Assembly (NCBI GenBank): GCA_008692225.1
Contig: VICG01000005.1
Location: 1,521,001-1,585,000, forward strand
DNA: 64,000 bases
Direction: 5' to 3'
Source: Monilinia fructicola
Taxonomy: Eukaryota; Ascomycota; Leotiomycetes; Helotiales; Sclerotiniaceae
In this document: piece by piece, positions 35,942-47,484 of the stretch
Layout: each line of letters begins with the position of its first letter
Numbering within the stretch: the stretch's first letter is position 1
Program-made: the position numbers and the translations under genes
Notes under the pieces: generated by a model
The model's database searches: none
What the model saw: only the letters and a program-made list of their open reading frames with translations
Told to the model about the DNA's origin: nothing

Positions 35942-37982
35942 ATGGCAGAAATTGGCGTCATAGCCAGCGGCATGGGCGTAGCCTCATTGGGACTCCAGCT
36001 CATGGATGGCATCAGAAAACTTAAAGAGTTCTGGGATGAGGTAAAGAATGCACCAGAAGACATACAATATGCTATCGGGCATCTCGAGACACTGAGTTCA
36101 GTGCTTTCCGATATTCACACCGAGAATCCTGATTTGCCGCCAATTCCTTCGGTCACAGCTACGAAATGTCTCAACCTTTGCCAACGAGGTGTGGATATGT
36201 TGAGCATGACAGTGAAGGACTTAAATGGAGCTATCTCTAAAGGACGTAGAATTGGTGGCGCAAAAGTAGTGTTGAGGAAGGATACGCTCGAAAAGTTTCG
36301 AAATAGACTGCGAGACGCACAATATATGCTTATACTTGCTCGACAAACCTATTCGGAAGCACTTCAGCACGAATACCACAAAATTCAGATCGAGACAGCC
36401 CAAAATAACGCGCGTCTCCAGCAGCGAGGATTTCAGGAGCTGGGAAGTTCTATTACACGATCTGTCGAATTATTGAATTGCGCTGTTGCGTCGAAAGAAA
36501 TACCTAGCAGCCAAGTTATAGCATCTGATGATGAATCTCACCATGATACGATAACTTCTGTGCAAAGTAGAACACAATTAAGAACTACTAAACAGACAAA
36601 ACTCTTTCAGATCAAGCTAAAGATGCCACAATGGTTTTCACACACAAACTATACTTTGGACTTCTCTGGCTTCCAAGCACCCTCGGGGTGGACATTTAGC
36701 TTTCGACAATACTACATAGTAGACTACGATTCGCCAGCTATGTTTTTTACTGTCCACCAAGATCTAACTGAACTTCAATTATTATTGAAGAGCAAAAATG
36801 CGACCCCTTTTGATAAATTTTCTCATGGCGAAACATTACTTGATGTATGTAGAAATCTCTGTTTCCTTTTTGTGCTTAAAATAATCTAAATGGTGCAGTG
36901 CGCTTTTAAATATGGAAGCTATAACATAGTTGAACTCCTACTTAATGAAGGTGCAGATTTTGATTACAGTTACACAGGGTATGTACTCCAACTGAAACAT
37001 CTTTGTTGCACAAATTTGGATAACAAGTGGAGATAGATTTGTATACTTTATGTTGTGGATATCTCCCGATACCCATGATTTACAACGATTATCGTATTAT
37101 TGGTCCAAGGCCCGTTGTCCCGTGATAACTTTAGCTTTGTCTTTCTTCAATTGTAAGGAATTAGCTTGGCTCCTTGACAACATAGAACCCACCTGGCGGC
37201 AATGGAGTTTGGATAAGAGGATGGATTTTGCTTTGCAGTGGTGCTCTATGTACGGATATTGGGTTCATTATATAAGCTACTTGTACAATCCAGCGTATAT
37301 CATATCATTGATGCTTCAGCAAGACCAGCTGAACGAAGCTTGCTGCAAGCTGACTACTATCAGCTGCAGCCTGGCTTTCGGCCCGCAGAATTACAAGCAT
37401 TCTTTTCTATCTTTTCAACTTCAATATATGGCATTTGCGATGAATTATCAATTCGTAGATAGTGGAGAGTGTCATTTTCACTCCAATCTAACTGAATCAG
37501 GGATCAGAAGATCAGGTTTTGGATCTCCTGCTCGCATTACAGATTGCCAAATTTGTACCTCGATCGATATGATAGAGCGCCTCATTAAGTGCGGCGCTGA
37601 TGTTTTTGGCGGTGGCCTATTAGCCAGTATGGTATGCACAGAGCTAAGAAGTTACCGTTTTAATATTTCTCAGAAACCGGTACTACCTGCTAATATTCGA
37701 CTGTGGCTAGAGATATTAGACCGATTTGAAATAGACTTACGGAGATACGGAAAGGTGGAACATGATCATTTTCTCATGGACCTCTCATATAGCTATGGAC
37801 TTGAAAACCAGGTTGAACAGCTCATAAGTTTCACATATGGGCCTTCTATTGAAGACTGGATGTTCTGGTTTACCGTGATCGAACCTTACTGTTGTTACTA
37901 CAGAAATTTTCGATCTTTTTGGGAACTAGTTGATCATCCAGAGAGGGGGGTCCCCGGGGCTTGGTGTTATGATGATGACTAG
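35942..37982 (+). CDS. Helo-like N-terminal domain protein with ankyrin-type repeat (fungal allorecognition-type architecture)
   Basis: Three exons: 35942-36844, 36899-36978 and 37028-37982 (645 residues). Introns are 54 nt (GTATGT...GTGCAG) and 49 nt (GTATGT...AACAAG; an alternative acceptor ATAG at 37036 keeps the same frame and shortens the protein by three residues). Residues 1-180 (AEIGVIASGMGVASLGLQL, then long helices with APEDIQYAIGHLETL) match the Helo/SesA-like fungal N-terminal domain found on STAND and NLR-like proteins in heterokaryon incompatibility and cell-death pathways. After a linker comes GWTFSFRQYYIVDYDSPAMF, the usual lead-in to an ankyrin region, then one clear ankyrin-like repeat (SHGETLLDCAFKYGSYNIVELLLNEGADF) spanning exons 1 to 3. 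The remaining 300 residues are Trp/Tyr-rich and unassigned, with one ERLIKCGADVFG ankyrin-like fragment. No NACHT or NB-ARC P-loop is present. Confidence 0.83.
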
Positions 37983-39294
37983 GATCCTTAATCAGACTGA
38001 CACGATCAACTAAATAACGGCATTCAAGTGCCGCCATCAAGAAACATAGCGTAGCTATTTTAAAACAGCGTTGCATATCTTCATCTATATATTTTGAACC
38101 AAACTTTTACCGTTTCGATTTATATTCACCACATTACCGAGCTTTCTCAAGCCAGATACCTCTCTGTTTCTCTACTTATGTCGCATCGACGAAAACATCT
38201 ATATCAAAACTTACCAATATGTCGGCTCTCTATTCTTAAACTCTCGGGACCATATCGGATCTATCTAAAATCTCAACACCCAGTTTGGACGTCTTGGGTG
38301 GAAGGGTATGCATGTGTGGGGACATGGATGGAGGGCGTGGATGGAGGGCAATGAATTTGAATATGGGATTTCACAACTATTTTCATATGGAAATTTGACA
38401 CTTTGCTTTTTGCATCTTTCTCTCACACGAGTATGATGGAGACGGAATCATGATGATGCGTTGGTATGGATGATTATCTCTGGTCTTGGGATTGTTTTGT
38501 ATGGAGTACCAGATTTTTTTCGAGAAGTATCATAACATTCATTTATTTATCAATTTATAATGGGATTTGAACTATTGGATTCTGCATCCTTTTAGCTATG
38601 CCGAGGCTACGTACTCTATGTCAGCAAATGTGAACCCCCAAGCCATCAAGTTCTTCTCATTTAAGTCTGAAGGTCTACTTTGACAAGAGTTAATACAAAC
38701 AAATCGGCAAACACGTCATTTATCTTGGACCACTTTTCTAATCATCATTATCCCACATGACTATTCAACCATAATCATGAGCCTCTGGTTTCCGAAATTT
38801 TCAAGCTATTCGTTTCTTATGATTCATGAATCTACCAAAATTCCTTTTCCAGCTTTCAAATCAGCTGCTCTCATCTACTCATCATTTTCACTAACCCACG
38901 ACAAGCAACTGAATATTTCAACTTGGAAAAGTAGAAGAGCTAGAACCTAGGAGATAGAGTTGTGAGATCTGCTACTAACGATTTGTTATACGAACCCTGC
39001 GGCATATGGGATAGAACTGAAGTCCCATCTCTTGATGGTACCATGGAATCCCCTGATCTTGGCTGGCTTAAAATCACAATCACATCTCCTTTCAATCTTG
39101 CGAGCTTATCTCGTCTGAACCGTGTATCAAGAATGGATCCACAATCTCATGTCTTGTAGGCGGGATCTTGCTAAATAAATGCTATTGTTAGGCCACCATA
39201 CAAAGCGCTTTGCTACACAATTGGGAGTTGGAAATCGGAACTCGTGCAGCGGCGAGCGAAGCGACATGGAGTTGAATTCTTCCCCTTTGCCAAA
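37983..39294. other. Spacer, no gene supported
   Basis: About 1.3 kb between the Helo-like gene and the 3' end of the small four-exon gene. A 65-codon frame at 38962-39159 has mixed protein-like composition but no start context, introns or recognisable motif, so it is not called. Confidence 0.5.
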
Positions 39295-39850
39295 TTAAAA
39301 CCTCACAAGCTCATCTACATCCTCACACTCTTGCTCAAAGCCTCGGCCGGTAGAGTCGGCGGCCTCTGGGAATGGTACCCGACTCAGGAATGTGTCAAAG
39401 TCGCATTTGTTGAGGACATCAATCGGGCAGAGCGGGACGAGGACGTCCTCCCGCGTTGCGAATAGTTGCTGCCCCTGTGACCGGTGTTAGCTTCTACAGG
39501 CTGCACGAGAATCGGAACGCAGAGAAGGCAGTACCGGCAAATTCGAGACTGAGAAATGTCCCAAAATCGGTATATCATGCACATGATACTGGAGATTGAT
39601 GCCAGGAGCCATTCAATACCAGAGGGGCCAGGAAAAGTTACCAATCGCAAGGCCACGTCTTCCACGCGGTTTGATTTTCTCAATACCGGCACTGGGTAAG
39701 TGGGTAAGGGTGGTTGAACGTGCATTGTTTCAGAGTAATTCCTGAAAAGAAACCGTATTGGAAAAGGAGTGTTCAAGGGTTCAAGAGCCGCTGCACTTAC
39801 AGATTACGCTCAAGGATAGTTGTCATCTTTTCTGCCGATTGTGACGCCAT
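39295..39850 (-). CDS. Small unknown protein encoded by four short exons
   Basis: Exons 39850-39801, 39741-39642, 39588-39535 and 39474-39295 join in frame to 127 residues. Introns are 59 nt (GTAAGT...TTTTCAG), 53 nt (GTAACT...CTCCAG) and 60 nt (GTACTG...CTAAC...GTCACAG); all have acceptable donors and acceptors and the phases fit with no adjustment. The protein starts MASQSAEKMTTILERN, has a Pro-rich PPLPTYPVPVL segment, a hydrophobic YHVHDIPILGHFSVS segment, then LFATREDVLVPLCPIDVL and an acidic C-terminus ending CEDVDELVRF. No signal peptide or membrane helix. I do not recognise it. The gene is invisible as a single open frame. The support is the agreement of three independent splice junctions with frame and composition; transcript data are lacking. 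Confidence 0.62.
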
Positions 39851-40796
39851 GATCAAGAATATTTTGAGAGCGGATCGTAAAGCACAATCATCATGTGACA
39901 ATTCAAATTTCCACAATTCTATAAGTATAAAACAGTTGAGATATGGTTGGCGGGATGATTTGTGATACTGGATGAGGGAAACTAGATGTTTCTCTCATCT
40001 TGGCGTGGGTGAAATAGTAATCTCTCAATGTATACCACAGTCTCGTAAGTAGCCAAGAGATTTTGAACCTGAGGTCGGATGTTCAAGGCTCTTCAATTGC
40101 TTTTGATTATTATTCGCAAGACCTTTCATCCAACCTTGCAACCTAATTTGGAGCACTCAATCGACACGGGCGAAACTTCCAAAGCCACAGATGATCACCT
40201 TCTAGAAATACGCATCCCGGGAGAAATCACCATCCCACACTCCTAGAAAAAGGGAGAAAAAAATCAACCACCAACTAATCACCAAATATAAATCAGCACA
40301 CCTCTCTAATCGCTTGACAATCACCCCTCCAATCATTCTTTGACGCAAAGTGATTCCATCAAGTCATCAAAAACTTTACGCGCGTTGCGGAGTCAGCTCT
40401 TTGTTTTGTGCATAATTACTATTCATTGCTGATTATCGGCTCCTGAGGGGCTCGCTTAAATCGACAACTCGATTGTGGCGTTGTGGATAAAGAGGATGTG
40501 CGGGGGGCATGGGAGTTGTGTATGGAGGTGTATGCAAGTATGAACGGAATGATTAGTAAGGGTCTGGTAAGATTGAGGGGAGATATGGGGAGTGATGCAA
40601 CAGTTGATATACAGGTGTTTCGATTATGGGATGAGAGGGTGGGAGAGGATTAGTGATCGGGAAAGGGTATATATGTCGAGGGATTTTATCGCAGTTGAAA
40701 ACTAAAGATAAAGCAATTGACCCAGGTCAGAACCTTGAATATATTTTAATACTTCATCATTATTTCGAATCTACGTTTCCTGAACCGAAAAACACA
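39851..40796. promoter_or_regulatory. Shared spacer between divergent small gene and NmrA-like gene
   Basis: About 950 bp with no coding frame worth calling. It should hold the promoters of the small unknown gene (leftward) and the NmrA-like gene (rightward). Confidence 0.45.
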
Positions 40797-41916
40797 ATGG
40801 CATCCACAAAGCCCCTCGTCCTAGTAATCGGGGGCACTGGCGTCCAAGGCATATCCGTCGTCAAACGTACATTCCTATGTTCTCCATCTATATTCCCCAA
40901 AACCCACTAACACTCCATAGAACTAACCCAAGATGGCGCCTACAACATCCGCCTCATAACTCGTCGCGCCAACTCACAGCACGCCCAAGAACTCGCTCAG
41001 CTCCCCGGCGTAACCGTGGTCGAAGGCGATATCTATTCAGAGTCTGATCTGCACAAGGCGTTCTCGGGATGCACTCATGCTTTCATCAATACAAACGGGG
41101 GTGCCATCGGCGAAAAATCTGAAATATATTGGGGAATCCGTTATTTTTGAGATCGCACGCACACACAAGCTGAAACATTTCTTGTATTCTAGTCTGGAAT
41201 ATTCACTCAAAATCTCAGATTTTGACAATAATTACAGAGATGGACATATGGATGCGAAGGCCAAAGTTGCAGATTGGATTAGTGTGCAGGACAAGAAAAA
41301 GATGAAGTGGAGTGTTTTGACGAGCTGCTTGTATATGGAGATGTTGAACGAGATGTTGGCTCCTCATCCTGATAAGGAAGACCCAGAGGTTTTGGCTTTT
41401 AGTGCGCCTCTAGGTCCAAGGGGAAGTGCACCATTGATCGCATTGGAGGATCTTGGCAAGTATGCTAGATGGGTATTTGATCATCCGGAACGTAGTAATG
41501 GGCTCAACCTCCATGTTGCTTCTCAGGAGGTGATCTGGGCTGATATACCTGCTGCTTTCACAGAGGTCACAGGTAAAAAAGCGGTCTACAGAGATGTGAC
41601 GCTTCAGGGCTGGTTCGATCTTGGGATCTTCCCAGATCCAGATGCAAAGTTTGGACACAGTGCTCCTGGTGATGAAGGGACCCTTCAAACTTATCGGGAG
41701 AATTTTGGAGGATTCTGGAACTTTTGGAAGAGTGGGAAGGTGAGGAAGGATTGGGTTTTGATGGATGAGATTTTGCCGGGGAGGATTAGGAGCGTAGGGG
41801 AGTGGATGAAGAAAAGCGGGTATGATGGCAATGTTAAAGCCTTGCTGCATGACTACCACGGGCCCGAGAGAAGCTTCGGAAAGGGCATGGAGTTCCATAA
41901 CGCTTCGCAATCGTAG
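40797..41916 (+). CDS. NmrA-like NAD(P)-binding protein, with a frame break at a T5 run
   Basis: ATG 40797 opens exon 1 (to 40866); a 54-nt intron (GTACAT...CACTAAC...CCATAG, 40867-40920) leads into exon 2. The N-terminus VLVIGGTGVQGISVV is the NmrA/HSCARG GGTGxQG dinucleotide-binding motif. ITRR after the second strand and VVEGDIYSESDL follow the family pattern. At the T5 run 41144-41148 the frame stops (WGIRYF then TGA); dropping one T gives WGIRYFEIARTHKLKHFLYSS, exactly as expected for the family, and the frame then runs to a stop at 41916, about 354 residues. NmrA-like proteins sense NAD(P) or act as redox-linked regulators; no catalytic tyrosine is required. It is convergent with the IST1-type gene. 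Either an indel error in this sequence or a young pseudogene. Confidence 0.85.
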
Positions 41917-42162
41917 GCGCATATGCGAATATATATGCTTTGTCGTTTTTCCTTGGGATTCAGATCAAAAGGCAAGCTTATTAATGAATGTTAATTCTGA
42001 TGATCAAAATCTGCCTCGCAGTAACCATGATAGTGGCCTCGATGATATCACACAATACCAGACTAGTGGTATATATTGGTGTAGAAGATTATCCCCATGT
42101 CCGCTTAAATATTCCTCCAAACTCCCGACTCCACCTAAGCTTGCAGTATTCCATGGCTACGT

Positions 42163-43160
42163 TTATTTCTTCAGTGCTGCAAATCTTGCTGCTAGCTCAT
42201 CCACGTCGGGGATCGTACCTCCAACAGGGCCCTTGCTTTGAATTCCAGGTTTAGAGGCAGCTGTAGTTTGCATCTTCTTTGTCGGCTTAAGGTCAAGCGC
42301 TCCACGCACTCTTGGGTGCAAATTGTCCGTACTCGGACTTGGTGGGTTAACTCTCAGTGGACTTGAGGGCCCAAAATTTCTAGGTGGAGTGGCTTTTACT
42401 CAACTCCTCTCTCTCCTCATCGGCTCTCCCATCCGCTACCAGAGGCGCCTCCAGGTTTCTTTGTGCCTGTCCACCACTAGGGTTCTCGTCGTCATCATCA
42501 TCTACAAATTCCGGGGGTTGTCCAAGCTCTTCCTTTGGTCGCTTTGGCCAATCAACTCCATATGTTCTGGCAATCTCCTCCAGATATCCATTCACCAATT
42601 CTTGCGCCGGCGGAGTAACAGATAGCTTCTTTAATACTTTCTCTGAGACTTTCTCGTCGCCATTCTCCATTGCCTGTAACGCAAACTCCTTCCCGTACTT
42701 CTCACACAATAATGCTCGTACTTGTTGTAATTCCTTGATCTCTGTTCTAGGAGCTGCATATATTAAACTTTTGACAGCTTCTTCTAAGCCAGGGTCGCAA
42801 ACCGCTGTCTCCATGAGTCCCGTTCGCGCAAGGAGTAGCTCGCAGTAGAGCTCGAGTATTTCATGAAGTTCGGTAGTGATATCTGATCGGATAATATTCT
42901 CGACCCGAATCTTCGCAGACTCTATTTTCCCAGTCTCTAAAAGTTGAGCCATAGCTCGACGTTGTTGTTTCGAAACAGCTTCATCTTTCTGCTGTACCAT
43001 ACGAAGGCGAGCAATGGAGAGCTTAAGTTGAACCTTGAGTTTGGACTTATGAGAGTTAGCAAGTCCAAATGCAAACAAAGACCATACTAGTTGTTATGCA
43101 TATATATATTATAGAGTTGGATGGACAAGCGCTTACGATTAAAGATGAAGAGGGCGCCAT
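42163..43160 (-). CDS. IST1-family ESCRT-III regulator, with a frame break near the C-terminus
   Basis: Exon 1 (43160-43137) encodes MAPSSSLI; an 91-nt intron (GTAAGC...GCTAAC...CATAAG, 43136-43046) joins it to SKLKVQLKLSIARLRMVQQK, the hallmark start of the IST1 domain (PF03398). The helical domain continues with IRVENIIRSDITTELHEILE and YCELLLARTGLM. After an acidic linker the frame ends early at 42380, but dropping one base in the A4 run (42394-42397) continues as ATPPRNFGPSSPLRVNPPSP and finishes PDVDELAARFAALKK at 42163, a C-terminal MIT-interacting (MIM-type) motif typical of IST1. The corrected length is about 301 residues. IST1 binds Did2 and Vps4 on endosomes and tunes multivesicular body sorting. 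Its promoter is shared with the divergent transporter gene. Confidence 0.9.
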
Positions 43161-43761
43161 CGTGAAGAAATGAATGATTCCTCTGGGTGTTGTTGTGTTT
43201 ATGTTGCCTATTGTTGCTTTGGAATTGGTTAATACGTACAGTACAAGGAAGGACGTAAGGTGCTTATTAATCGCGGGGCACTTGGGACTCGCTACATCAC
43301 TACATACGTACCTGGTAGCACAAGTGGCACAAGTGGCACAAGTGGCGCAACTACTCTGGCTAAAGTTCGGTGGGTGTGAATCTATCTTATAACTACGGAT
43401 GACCACTAGTTCCTAAACGCAATTTACTGACCGCAGATCAAAGATTGGGTAATCAATAGGTATCTTCATGCTTTTGGACAAAATTTCCAACGCGCTTCAG
43501 CTTTTTTTCCCTTGCCTTTCCTTTTCTTTTCCTGATTCTCCTTTGCTTTGTCTGTAAATGAATTCTATCTCTAATATGTGTTTAATTGAGTTTTAATGGT
43601 GTGCATATCAGTCTTGATCTGTATCTCAATCTTTCTTTCTCTTTCCTTATTTTCACTTCATGCCTTATGATATATATTGTACGACAATCACGATTACCAC
43701 GTTCGAAAACTCTGTAAAGTCCTTAACTTAATGCACCGATACATACATAAATACATACACG
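43161..43761. promoter_or_regulatory. Shared spacer of divergent IST1-type and transporter genes
   Basis: 601 bp. It contains three tandem copies of a ~9-bp GGCACAAGT unit at about 43318-43346 and a pyrimidine-rich stretch at 43500-43540 and 43625-43660 ahead of the transporter start. No binding site is claimed. Confidence 0.45.
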
Positions 43762-46700
43762 ATGGGGAAGTCAATTTGGGGTCCCAGCAAATGGGAGGAA
43801 TGGGCGGATAAGAGAGCGAGAGCTATATGGACCAATCTCCAGACAAACCATCTATGGCAGCGCATGCTTAAAGTTACCTTGGCCACTACAATATGTATCA
43901 TCATTGCCGTCATACCACGGGTAGTAGCAATATATGGAAAAGCCGCATACCTCGCGCCAATAACTACGGTATTTGGACATCCGGGGAGGCGCTTTGGGAT
44001 GATGGCTGAAGCTCTGATATTGTCACTTGCAGGAACAATGCTGGGAGTCGCCTGGTCTATGCTCGCATTATATTTGTCGAGTCTCATATATGACAGTAAT
44101 CCTCAAGCAGCTTTCACTATCAGAGGTATATTTTTAGCGATAGCGTTATTCTTCCATGGAATCCTACGGTCACACGCACCTCGTCTATTTCTCATGGTGC
44201 TACTTCTAATCATTGTGGCTGTCGTTAGTATGACCAGTACAGCTACGGCGGTCTCAACACCTTCAGTTACTCAGCTTGTCTATCCGATTGTAACTGCTAT
44301 TGCCGTTCTGCTTGCTGTAAATACTCTCGTTTTCCCAGAATCCTCTAGTAGTTTTTTGGGGATTACTACTATTGAAACTCTTGGCGAGACTGTCGGAGCT
44401 CTGCGGGATGCCGGTCGATACTTCATTGCCAGTGCCGAAGGCTCTGAAAGTGCCATTGCGGACACAAACCTAGAAACTGTGAATAGTGCGAGTGGGAGTG
44501 CAAACGGCGCAGACCTTAACAGACCACCAACACTGGCAGAAAGACCACCCAAAAAATCCGAAGTCAATTGCTTGACCTTGAGGCAAAAATTGCTCTCCAT
44601 TTTTCATAAGACGCAAACATTGCCGGGGCCGGCTCCAACAAACGCCGAGAAAAGCCGGCAACCAGTGAAGTTGAAGTCCCTGACAGACAAAAAGGCCAAA
44701 CTACGTGCCAAATTGGCAGGGTGTAAGGCAGCTCAACAAGAATGTAATTTCGAGCTCGCGTGGGCCGTACTCCCGCCGAAAGATGTGAAACATATCAGTG
44801 ATATCGAGATGAAGAGACTTGTAGCCAACACTATCGCTCTGATTGGTGCTTGTGAGAGCAAATATGCATTAATGGGTGATGAGAATGACAAGAAAGAGAC
44901 CGAGACCAGGGAAGAAGCTCAGCTTAAATCGGTAGCTGAGAATGCTGGTGTCGATAATTCAGAAGCGGAGGATACATCACGACCAATGACAGATATGGAT
45001 ACACATGATGAACTCAGTTCGGATGAGAAGAAACCCTCAAGGAAAGAAAGGCGCAAGCAAAAGAATAAGAGGAGGAAAGATAGAAAAAAGGTCAAATCTT
45101 TGATCGAGAAGGAGATGGAAAACTTGGAGTTGATCAAGCCAAGGAAAGAAATCAAGTATGGAGATATTGATTTGCTAAAGTATCTTGTGCAGCGTATTGC
45201 AAAACCGTTGTCTGAGCTTCAAGAAAAGATTGATAGGAGTGTCGACGTGGTTTCATCCTCCCTCGCTTATTGCTACGATGTCCCTAAGTTACCTTCAGGA
45301 ATCCGAGCACCCGCCGGTATTCGACTCGAAGAGATTGATATTCGGGTCGATATCTTAATTGATGCGATTGCTGATTTTGATAGAACTTCAGCATTGGCAT
45401 TGGAAGGCGCTGCTGCGCTCCATGATCTCGGCGGGCCTCAAATTGATATAATGCCTCGTATGGAGACGTTCTTGATTTCTTCATTCTTGCTGAATCTTCG
45501 ACAAGCTGCCCTGCACACACTCGGAATGCTTAGGCATTCTCGGGTGTTGGTTGAAAGACGACAAGAACGACATGGCCGAAAACGGATTTATCTTCCTCAG
45601 ATTAATTGGAGAAAGTGGCTTCAATCTGGTGGTGAGGCGGACATGTTAGCCTTACCCGACAGCGCACGAAAGGATGCAAGAACAGGCAACAAGATTGATG
45701 ATGATGCGGATGATGGTGCAAGCATTGATAGTGGAGAAACACTACTAGCCAAAAAGGATGTGGAGTCAGCAATGCCGAATAAGGAACCCGTAGTACAGTC
45801 ACCTAAAATTGCGAATGAAACTGTAAGACGAAAGAAGAAAGGCTCCCGTATGCTCCGTTTGCGAAACACTCTAGCCGACACGATCGAATATCTGGTTGGT
45901 AGTGATGACATCTCATATGCCATCAAATTGACTGTTGCAGTTTTTCTTGTGACTTGGCCGGCTTTTCTTGTTCAGTGGAATACTTGGTATTCCTTGAACA
46001 GAGGACTTTGGGCTGCGTTGCAGTTGGTTCTCATCACGGAAGTTGCTATTGGAACCTCTGTTATGATGTTCATGTTACGGGCTGTGGGCACAACCGTCGG
46101 ATGTATATGGGGCTACGCAGCATATCAAGCTGGCCAGGGGAACAGGGTAGTCGCTGTGGTACTCATAGTTATTGGCATCATTCCATCCGCCTACGTTCAA
46201 CTCGGGTCTAAATATATCAAAGCTGGTATGGTCACAATTATCTCAATGTCGATAGTTGTTCTCGCTACTGAAGACCACACTGTTCCTGGCTCAGCTACAG
46301 AGAACTTCCTGAAACGGCTGATTGCCTTCTTCATTGGTGGAGTTGTGGCCCTTGTCGTAGAAGTTGCCCTCTTCCCGGTCAAAGCCCGTGATCGTCTGGT
46401 GGAATCTCTCGCCTGCTCTATACGTCAAATCACAGAAATGGAAGCCTGCCTAGCCTATGGCATTGAAACGGAAATCAACAATGTCAATGTGCATTCTCCA
46501 GCTATTGTCTCCCGATTTTCTATGGCCAAAGGGAAGGCCGAAGCCGCATTAGCAGCCGCAGAGGCTTTTCTTCCATTTTGTGCGAATGAGCCACGCCTCA
46601 AAGGTTCCTTTGCTCCTCATGCTCTTATCTACGGAGAAATCCTTTATGTGTTACACTCTATTGTAGATCGAATGGAGAATATGCTTATCCTGCGTCATGA

Positions 46701-47484
46701 ATACGGATCTGGTGTTCTAGAAGAACTCAATGCCCAAGTCTATCCCTATCGGCGTAACGTTGCCGGATCCATAACGCTGATTCTTTTCGCCGCTCATGAG
46801 GCTCTCACGACGAAACTCCCTCTTCCGCAATTCTTGCCATCCGCTCGCCTTGCCCATCTTCGCATGGTAAATCGTGTCCGAGAGGTCGTTGTTTCGAGTC
46901 ACATGAAGGAATCTTCTCTCGAACGGTCAGAAATTGAAGTCTCCATGGTCAAACGATTCGTTCGCCAAAAATTCCTTTCTTGGAATGCAGCCTCCGCCGG
47001 CCAAATTGAAGTCATTGAATACCTGGAAGAACTTATTGACCTTGTAAAATTATTAGTGGGGGCGAATGAGTTTAGGAGTGGACTACTGACGAGAGGTAGT
47101 TATAGAGAGTGGGTAGATAAAATTCAAAGACCAGACACAGTAGAATCCCAAATGCTACCCACTGATGGAGCTGGGGAGGAAAAACAGCCACAGGTGACAC
47201 CAGGTAGAAAGAGACGACCCACGTTTAGTAATACGAGGGAGAAGATATTTGGTGCAAGTGCTGGAAATATGACTGGTGCAAAGCCTGATACAGGTGTGAA
47301 GAATATGACGACAGAGAAATCGGAGGTGGAGAAACAGAAAAAAGATATGGAGGATGAGCTACCTAGGGTTTTGCAAAGAGTCAGGACCAGGAGGATGGAC
47401 GAAATGAAAGTTCTGGGAGAGAGGAGGAGTAAGGAGAACATGGACACTAGTAATATTGGGAAGGGAAAGGATGGGGGGAAATAG
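43762..47484 (+). CDS. Large BRE4/ArAE-type membrane transporter with two FUSC-like halves
   Basis: One uninterrupted frame of 1,240 residues from ATG 43762. An N-terminal membrane block of about six helices (MLKVTLATTICIIIAVIPR to LLAVNTLVFPE, residues ~33-195) corresponds to the putative ER transporter 6TM N-terminal domain (PF10337). A long cytoplasmic loop follows, with a Lys/Arg-rich region (SRKERRKQKNKRRKDRKK at about residue 430). A second six-helix block (residues ~715-870, AIKLTVAVFLVTWPAFLV to LVVEVALFPVKARDRL) is FUSC-like (PF13515), and the rest corresponds to the ArAE_2 C-terminal region. The tail is basic and acidic mixed, with a final Lys-rich end. Relatives include S. pombe and budding-yeast BRE4-type proteins and aromatic-acid or fusaric-acid exporters. 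Location in ER or plasma membrane and substrate are not decided by sequence. Confidence 0.9.
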   Translation: MGKSIWGPSKWEEWADKRARAIWTNLQTNHLWQRMLKVTLATTICIIIAVIPRVVAIYGKAAYLAPITTVFGHPGRRFGMMAEALILSLAGTMLGVAWSMLALYLSSLIYDSNPQAAFTIRGIFLAIALFFHGILRSHAPRLFLMVLLLIIVAVVSMTSTATAVSTPSVTQLVYPIVTAIAVLLAVNTLVFPESSSSFLGITTIETLGETVGALRDAGRYFIASAEGSESAIADTNLETVNSASGSANGADLNRPPTLAERPPKKSEVNCLTLRQKLLSIFHKTQTLPGPAPTNAEKSRQPVKLKSLTDKKAKLRAKLAGCKAAQQECNFELAWAVLPPKDVKHISDIEMKRLVANTIALIGACESKYALMGDENDKKETETREEAQLKSVAENAGVDNSEAEDTSRPMTDMDTHDELSSDEKKPSRKERRKQKNKRRKDRKKVKSLIEKEMENLELIKPRKEIKYGDIDLLKYLVQRIAKPLSELQEKIDRSVDVVSSSLAYCYDVPKLPSGIRAPAGIRLEEIDIRVDILIDAIADFDRTSALALEGAAALHDLGGPQIDIMPRMETFLISSFLLNLRQAALHTLGMLRHSRVLVERRQERHGRKRIYLPQINWRKWLQSGGEADMLALPDSARKDARTGNKIDDDADDGASIDSGETLLAKKDVESAMPNKEPVVQSPKIANETVRRKKKGSRMLRLRNTLADTIEYLVGSDDISYAIKLTVAVFLVTWPAFLVQWNTWYSLNRGLWAALQLVLITEVAIGTSVMMFMLRAVGTTVGCIWGYAAYQAGQGNRVVAVVLIVIGIIPSAYVQLGSKYIKAGMVTIISMSIVVLATEDHTVPGSATENFLKRLIAFFIGGVVALVVEVALFPVKARDRLVESLACSIRQITEMEACLAYGIETEINNVNVHSPAIVSRFSMAKGKAEAALAAAEAFLPFCANEPRLKGSFAPHALIYGEILYVLHSIVDRMENMLILRHEYGSGVLEELNAQVYPYRRNVAGSITLILFAAHEALTTKLPLPQFLPSARLAHLRMVNRVREVVVSSHMKESSLERSEIEVSMVKRFVRQKFLSWNAASAGQIEVIEYLEELIDLVKLLVGANEFRSGLLTRGSYREWVDKIQRPDTVESQMLPTDGAGEEKQPQVTPGRKRRPTFSNTREKIFGASAGNMTGAKPDTGVKNMTTEKSEVEKQKKDMEDELPRVLQRVRTRRMDEMKVLGERRSKENMDTSNIGKGKDGGK

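Noticed and set aside
38962..39159. 65-codon protein-like frame
   Set aside because: No good start context, no neighbouring exon and no motif; could be an exon remnant but this cannot be supported.
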